Origin: JBOGIF01 sp050742415
GTDB lineage: Bacteria; Actinomycetota; Acidimicrobiia; Acidimicrobiales; AC-14
Direction: 5' to 3'
Assembly: GCA_050742415.1 (NCBI GenBank)
Contig: JBOGIF010000035.1
Coordinates: forward strand, 1-5,561
DNA length: 5,561 bases
Part shown: positions 1 to 5,561 of the stretch, piece after piece
Position numbering within the stretch: the first letter of the stretch is position 1
Layout of the letters: the number at the start of each line of letters is the position of its first letter
Translations under genes and position numbers: made by a program
Notes under the pieces: model-generated
Seen by the model: only the letters and a program-made list of their open reading frames with translations
Told to the model about the DNA's origin: nothing
Databases searched by the model: none

Positions 1-2396
<2,396 letters not shown>

Positions 2397-2408
2397 GATC
2401 GCAACCCC

Positions 2409-2780
2409 ATGCCTACGATCGCTCAGCTGGTCCGTAAGGGCCGCCAGTCCAAGACCGAGAAGACCAAGACCCCCGCGCTCAAGGGCGCGCCCCAGCGCCG
2501 CGGCGTCTGCACCCGCGTGTACACCCACACGCCGAAGAAGCCGAACTCGGCGCTGCGCAAGGTGGCACGGGTGCGGCTCACCACCGGCCAGGAGGTCACG
2601 GCCTACATCCCCGGCGTCGGCCACAACCTCCAGGAGCACTCCATCGTTCTGGTTCGCGGGGGCCGGGTGAAGGACCTGCCGGGCGTTCGCTACAAGATCA
2701 TACGAGGCGTCCTCGACGCCTCCGGCGTGCGCGACCGCAAGCAGGCCCGCAGCCGCTACGGCGCCAAGAGGGCTTCGTAG
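2409..2780 (+). CDS. rpsL: 30S ribosomal protein S12
   Basis: S12 (123 residues, the usual length) sits at the decoding centre of the 30S subunit and helps monitor codon-anticodon pairing. The N-terminus MPTIAQLVRKGR is typical of Actinobacteria. Conserved elements are QRRGVCTRVYT (29-39), TPKKPNSALRKV (41-52), GHNLQEHS (71-78) and RGGRVKDLPGVRY (83-95). Lys43 and Lys88 (counting Met), whose replacement gives streptomycin resistance in M. tuberculosis and E. coli, are both the sensitive-type Lys. Asp89 of the KDLPG loop is the residue beta-methylthiolated by RimO in E. coli. ATG 2409 is chosen because it matches the family N-terminus exactly. It follows rpoC by 12 nt and its TAG stop abuts the rpsG ATG. 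Codons 98-99 are ATA-CGA, unusual for a highly expressed gene in a GC-rich genome. Confidence 0.99.
   Translation: MPTIAQLVRKGRQSKTEKTKTPALKGAPQRRGVCTRVYTHTPKKPNSALRKVARVRLTTGQEVTAYIPGVGHNLQEHSIVLVRGGRVKDLPGVRYKIIRGVLDASGVRDRKQARSRYGAKRAS
2704..2722 (+). other. Potential hairpin within the rpsL 3' coding region
   Basis: GAGGCGTC (2704-2711) and GACGCCTC (2715-2722) form a perfect 8-bp inverted repeat around a 3-nt CTC loop. It starts one base after the ATA-CGA rare codon pair ends and lies 58 nt before the rpsG start. It falls in the well-conserved RGVLDASGV segment of S12, so the amino acid sequence constrains it and chance is a fair explanation. A role in expression of S7 is speculative. 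Confidence 0.25.
2768..2771 (+). promoter_or_regulatory. Shine-Dalgarno of rpsG inside the end of rpsL
   Basis: GAGG within the last codons of rpsL stands 9 nt before the rpsG ATG at 2781. Because the rpsL stop occupies the three bases just before that ATG, ribosomes ending S12 are positioned to reinitiate on S7. Confidence 0.55.
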
Positions 2781-3251
2781 ATGCCGCGCAAGGGACCGCC
2801 GCCGCGCCGGGAGCTCATGCCCGACCCGATCTACCACTCGTTGCTCGTCACCCAGTTCGTCAACAAGGTGCTGCAGCGGGGCAAGCGCTCGCTGGCCGAG
2901 CGCACCGTCTACCAGGCGCTCGAGATGGTGAAGGACAAGACCGGCTCGGAGCCCACCGCCAGCCTCAAGCGGGCGATGGACAACGTGAAGCCGGCCGTAG
3001 AGGTGAAGAGCCGCCGCGTCGGCGGCGCCACCTACCAGGTGCCGATCGAGGTTCGCCCCCGCCGGGCGACCACGCTCGGGATCCGGTGGCTGGTCGGTTA
3101 CTCACGCCAGCGCCGTGAGAAGACGATGGCCGAGCGTCTGGCCAACGAGATCCTCGACGCCTCCAACGGCGTCGGGTCCTCGGTCAAACGGCGCGACGAT
3201 GTCCACAAGATGGCCGAGTCGAACAAGGCGTTCGCCCACTACCGCTGGTAG
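2781..3251 (+). CDS. rpsG: 30S ribosomal protein S7
   Basis: S7 (156 residues, normal length) is a primary 16S rRNA-binding protein that nucleates assembly of the 30S head and lies near the E-site tRNA. The N-terminal basic arm MPRKGPPPRR is followed by the family signature DPIYHSLLVTQFVNKVL (15-31), GKRSLAERTVYQAL (34-47), the RNA-binding beta-hairpin region KSRRVGGATYQVPIEV (76-91) and the R-rich PRRATTLGIRWLV (93-105). The C-terminus ends FAHYRW, as in many bacterial S7 proteins. ATG 2781 is fixed by homology and by the stop-start junction with rpsL (zero nt between them). In E. coli S7 represses its own operon by binding the ~100-nt rpsL-rpsG intercistronic region. That region is absent here, so any autoregulation must use another site. 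Confidence 0.99.
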   Translation: MPRKGPPPRRELMPDPIYHSLLVTQFVNKVLQRGKRSLAERTVYQALEMVKDKTGSEPTASLKRAMDNVKPAVEVKSRRVGGATYQVPIEVRPRRATTLGIRWLVGYSRQRREKTMAERLANEILDASNGVGSSVKRRDDVHKMAESNKAFAHYRW

Positions 3252-3270
3252 CAGGCACCGCAACACGATC

Positions 3271-3297
3271 ACGACCGGGCGCTGGCGCCCCGGTCGT
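3271..3297 (+). terminator. GC-rich hairpin in the rpsG-fusA gap (possible attenuator or partial terminator)
   Basis: ACGACCGGG (3271-3279) pairs perfectly with CCCGGTCGT (3289-3297), a 9-bp stem. Two further pairs (3280-3281 with 3286-3287) form if C3288 is bulged, leaving a CTGG loop. Only TCGTCGTT-like sequence follows rather than a U-run, so it is not a textbook intrinsic terminator, though actinobacterial terminators often lack U-tracts. It occupies most of the 64-nt gap and ends 7 nt before the fusA Shine-Dalgarno. Partial termination, mRNA processing or 3'-end protection of the rpsL-rpsG message, and modulation of fusA initiation are all possible. Full termination is unlikely unless fusA has a promoter I cannot see. 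Confidence 0.45.
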
Positions 3298-3304
3298 CGT
3301 TATG

Positions 3305-3309
3305 AAGGA
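3305..3309 (+). promoter_or_regulatory. Shine-Dalgarno of fusA
   Basis: AAGGA lies 6 nt before ATG 3316, an ideal spacing. It decides the fusA start in favour of 3316 over the in-frame upstream GTG at 3115, which would overlap rpsG, and over the out-of-frame ATG at 3302, which has no purine-rich sequence ahead of it. Confidence 0.85.
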
Positions 3310-3315
3310 AGACCC

Positions 3316-5412
3316 ATGGCTGAGGCCCCCGTCATTCGAGAGTTCCCCCTCGCCCGTACCCGCAACATCGGGATCATGGCGCACATCGACGCGGGCAAGA
3401 CCACGACGACCGAGCGGATCCTCTACTACACGGGCAAGACCTACAAGATGGGCGAGGTCCACGAGGGCGCGGCGGTCATGGACTGGATGGTGCAGGAGCA
3501 GGAGCGGGGCATCACCATCACCTCGGCGGCCACCACCTGCCGGTGGAAGGACAACTGGATCAACATCATCGACACGCCTGGCCACGTGGACTTCACGATC
3601 GAGGTCGAGCGGTCGCTGCGGGTGCTCGACGGCGCGGTGGCGGTGTTCGACGCGGTGGCGGGGGTCGAGCCGCAGACCGAGACGGTGTGGCGCCAGGCCA
3701 ACAAGTACCGAGTGCCGCGCATCTGCTTCGTCAACAAGATGGACCGCATCGGCGCCGACTTCTACAAGGCCGTCGACCAGATCCGCGACCGGCTGGACGC
3801 CGCCGTCGCGGTCGTCCAGATCCCGATCGGGGCCGAGGGCCAGTTCCGGGGGATGATCGACCTCATCGGGATGAAGGCGCTCGTGTGGGAAGAGGGCATG
3901 GGCGAGCAGTGGGAGGTGCAGGAGATCCCGTCCGACCTCCTCCACGAGGCCGAGACCTGGCGCCAGCAGCTCATCGACGCCCTGTCGAACCACGACGACC
4001 ACATCATGGAGCTCTACGTCGCCGAGGAGCAGATCACCGCCGACGACCTGCGCCGGGCGCTGCGGGCCGGCACCATCGCCAACGAGATCGTGCCGGTGCT
4101 CTGCGGCTCGGCGTTCAAGAACAAGGGCGTGCAGCCGCTGCTCGACGCGGTGGTGGACTTCCTACCCAGCCCCATCGACCTGCCGCCGGTCGTCGGCGTC
4201 GACATCAAGGGCATCGACGAGCTGGAGCGCCCGGCCGATGACGGAGCGTCCTTCTCGGCCCTCGCCTTCAAGATCATGAGCGACCCCCACGTCGGGCGGC
4301 TCACCTACTTTCGCGTCTACTCCGGCACCCTGAAGAAGGGCGCGGCGGTGCTGAACTCCACCAAGGACCGCAAGGAGCGCATCGGCCGCATCCTGCAGAT
4401 GCACGCCAACCACCGCGAGGACAAGTCGGCCGTCTTCTCGGGCGACATCGTGGCCGCCGTCGGCCTCAAGAACACCACCACCGGCGACACCCTGTGCGAC
4501 CCCGACGCGCCGATCGTGCTCGAGGTCATGGAGTTCCCCGAGCCGGTGATCCACGTGGCCATCGAGCCCAAGACCAAGGCCGACCACGAGAAGCTGGCCG
4601 ACGCCCTCCAGCGTCTCTCCGACGAGGATCCCACGTTCCAGAAGCACACCGACGAGGAGACCGGCCAGACGATCATCGCCGGCATGGGCGAGCTCCACCT
4701 CGAGGTCCTGGTCGACCGGATGCTGCGCGAGTTCCGGGTGGACGCCCACGTGGGCAAGCCCCAGGTGGCGTTCCGCGAGACCATCCGCCAGTCGGTGCAG
4801 AAGATCGAGGAGCGCTATATCCGCCAGACCGGTGGCCGCGGCCAGTACGGCCACGTGGTGATCAACCTGGAGCCGACGGGCCCCGACGGCGGCTACGAGT
4901 TCGTCGACAAGATCGTCGGTGGCGTGATCCCGAAGGAGTACATCTCCTCCATCGACGCCGGCATCCAGGAGGCGCTGCAGGGCGGCGTTCTGGCCGGCTA
5001 CCCGGTCGTCGACGTGCGGGCCACGTTGGTCCACGGCTCATACCACGACGTCGACTCGTCGGAGATGGCGTTCAAGATCGCCGGCTCCATGGCCCTCAAG
5101 AAGGCCGCCCGCCAGGCCTCGCCGGTGCTGCTCGAGCCGATCATGTCGGTCGAGGTGGTCACCCCCGACGATTACATGGGCGACGTCATCGGCGACCTGT
5201 CGAGCCGCAGGGGCCGGATCGAAGGGGTGTCGCAGCGCGGGACGAGCCAGGTCATCGGCGCCCAGGTTCCGCTGGCGGAGATGTTCGGGTACGCTACCGA
5301 CCTGCGGTCGCGCACCCAGGGGCGGGCGACCTACACGATGCAGTTCCACTCCTATCAGGAGGTCCCGGCATCGATCTCCAAGGAGATCGTCGCCCGGGTA
5401 CGGGGCGAGTAA
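3316..5412 (+). CDS. fusA: Elongation factor G
   Basis: EF-G (698 residues, normal length) is the cytosolic GTPase that drives mRNA-tRNA translocation on the ribosome and, with ribosome recycling factor, splits post-termination ribosomes. The G domain carries G1 AHIDAGKT (22-29), switch I with RGITIT (64-69), G3 DTPGH (86-90), G4 NKMD (140-143) and G5 GSAFKNKG (264-271). Domain II starts near FSALAFK (313), domain III lies at ~410-485, and domain IV includes RQTGGRGQYGHV (from 503) and the tip His of GSYHDVDSSE (His577), equivalent to the His needed for translocation in E. coli. Domain V (~605-690) includes DVIGDLSSRRGRIEG. The complete motif set and single-copy operon position favour canonical EF-G over the fusA2, TetM-like or LepA relatives. 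The start is set by the AAGGA site and by the family N-terminus. The stop is TAA, and tuf begins 22 nt later, so the two elongation factors are probably co-transcribed. Confidence 0.99.
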   Translation: MAEAPVIREFPLARTRNIGIMAHIDAGKTTTTERILYYTGKTYKMGEVHEGAAVMDWMVQEQERGITITSAATTCRWKDNWINIIDTPGHVDFTIEVERSLRVLDGAVAVFDAVAGVEPQTETVWRQANKYRVPRICFVNKMDRIGADFYKAVDQIRDRLDAAVAVVQIPIGAEGQFRGMIDLIGMKALVWEEGMGEQWEVQEIPSDLLHEAETWRQQLIDALSNHDDHIMELYVAEEQITADDLRRALRAGTIANEIVPVLCGSAFKNKGVQPLLDAVVDFLPSPIDLPPVVGVDIKGIDELERPADDGASFSALAFKIMSDPHVGRLTYFRVYSGTLKKGAAVLNSTKDRKERIGRILQMHANHREDKSAVFSGDIVAAVGLKNTTTGDTLCDPDAPIVLEVMEFPEPVIHVAIEPKTKADHEKLADALQRLSDEDPTFQKHTDEETGQTIIAGMGELHLEVLVDRMLREFRVDAHVGKPQVAFRETIRQSVQKIEERYIRQTGGRGQYGHVVINLEPTGPDGGYEFVDKIVGGVIPKEYISSIDAGIQEALQGGVLAGYPVVDVRATLVHGSYHDVDSSEMAFKIAGSMALKKAARQASPVLLEPIMSVEVVTPDDYMGDVIGDLSSRRGRIEGVSQRGTSQVIGAQVPLAEMFGYATDLRSRTQGRATYTMQFHSYQEVPASISKEIVARVRGE

Positions 5413-5421
5413 GAGAAAAGC

Positions 5422-5426
5422 GGGAG
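5422..5426 (+). promoter_or_regulatory. Shine-Dalgarno of tuf
   Basis: GGGAG lies 8 nt before ATG 5435 in the short fusA-tuf gap, a strong and well-spaced site consistent with the high translation rate expected of EF-Tu. I see no hairpin and no convincing promoter in the 22-nt gap. Confidence 0.75.
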
Positions 5427-5434
5427 ATACGACC

Positions 5435-5561
5435 ATGGCCAAGCAGAAGTTCGAGCGCTCCAAGCCGCACCTCAACGTGGGGACGATGGGCCACATCGAC
5501 CACGGCAAGACCACACTCACCGCCGCCATCACCAAGGTCCTCCACGACGCCAACCCCACGG
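5435..5561 (+). CDS. tuf: Elongation factor Tu (3'-truncated by window)
   Basis: The first 42 codons of EF-Tu are present; the gene runs off the window end, leaving about 350 residues unseen. EF-Tu is the GTPase that carries aminoacyl-tRNA to the ribosomal A site. The N-terminus MAKQKFERSKPHLNVGTMG leads into the P-loop GHIDHGKT (19-26), with Lys25 and Thr26 as the nucleotide and Mg ligands, then TLTAAITKVL. The GHIDHGKT form, with the usual EF-Tu leader and position straight after fusA, separates it from SelB, IF-2 and CysN. With rpsL, rpsG and fusA it completes the classical str order. Which tuf copy this is, if there are two, cannot be told from the window. Confidence 0.97.
   Translation, partial: MAKQKFERSKPHLNVGTMGHIDHGKTTLTAAITKVLHDANPT

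Noticed and set aside
2534..2674. Possible streptomycin-resistance allele of rpsL.
   Set aside because: Lys43 and Lys88 are both the sensitive-type residues, so nothing here suggests resistance.
3115..3315. N-terminal extension of fusA to an upstream in-frame GTG, giving 765 residues.
   Set aside because: It would overlap the conserved end of rpsG, and the added residues are a low-complexity shadow. ATG 3316 has an AAGGA site at 6 nt and matches the EF-G family N-terminus.
3302..3856. ATG at 3302 opening a 184-codon out-of-frame reading frame that overlaps the fusA SD.
   Set aside because: There is no SD upstream of it (GTCGTCGTT), the product is a Ser/Arg-rich frame shadow, and it lies wholly over EF-G coding.
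4162..5034. A 290-codon minus-strand open frame opposite fusA, plus similar ones at 3184-4002 and 5038-5559.
   Set aside because: These have the same antisense GC-bias artefact, lie opposite conserved EF-G coding, and show no motif or ribosome-binding site.
5290..5295. TACGCT inside fusA as a possible TANNNT -10 box for a tuf promoter.
   Set aside because: There is no convincing -35 element at proper spacing, and the hexamer lies in conserved EF-G codons. Such short matches are expected by chance.

Overview
This window is a stretch of the core transcription and translation gene cluster of a high-GC bacterium, all on the + strand: rpoC (3' part), rpsL, rpsG, fusA and the first codons of tuf. 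G+C is roughly two thirds or more, with strong G/C preference at third codon positions. The mycobacterial/streptomycete-like S12 and EF-Tu N-termini, together with an RNA polymerase beta' trigger loop that has no large insertion, point to Actinomycetota. The RpoC and EF-Tu ends look most like deep-branching members such as Acidimicrobiia. The lineage call is inference from remembered family features, not a database match.

Layout. Positions 1-2396 encode the C-terminal ~797 residues of beta', from just before the catalytic Mg-binding motif to the stop. After a 12-nt gap comes rpsL (ribosomal protein S12, 2409-2780), whose stop directly abuts the rpsG start (S7, 2781-3251). A 64-nt gap with a strong GC-rich hairpin leads to fusA (EF-G, 3316-5412). 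A 22-nt gap with a clear Shine-Dalgarno sequence leads to tuf (EF-Tu, 5435 to the window end, partial). This is the classical 'str' gene order joined directly to rpoC, so polymerase, 30S decoding-centre proteins and the two elongation GTPases could be made from one transcript. I see no promoter I can support within the window.

All proteins look intact and canonical, with their key catalytic or binding residues present. I found no mobile element, CRISPR array, RNA gene, foreign island or new multi-gene system. The points worth a second look are at RNA level or in one protein tail: two GC-rich inverted repeats in the last ~100 nt of rpoC, possible alternative pairing to the rpsL leader, the absence of an rpsL-rpsG intercistronic region where the E. 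coli S7 autoregulatory site lies, a hairpin just ahead of the fusA ribosome-binding site, and a 74-residue highly acidic beta' tail with no basic residues. Several long antisense and out-of-frame open frames exist, but they are shadows of GC-rich coding sequence.
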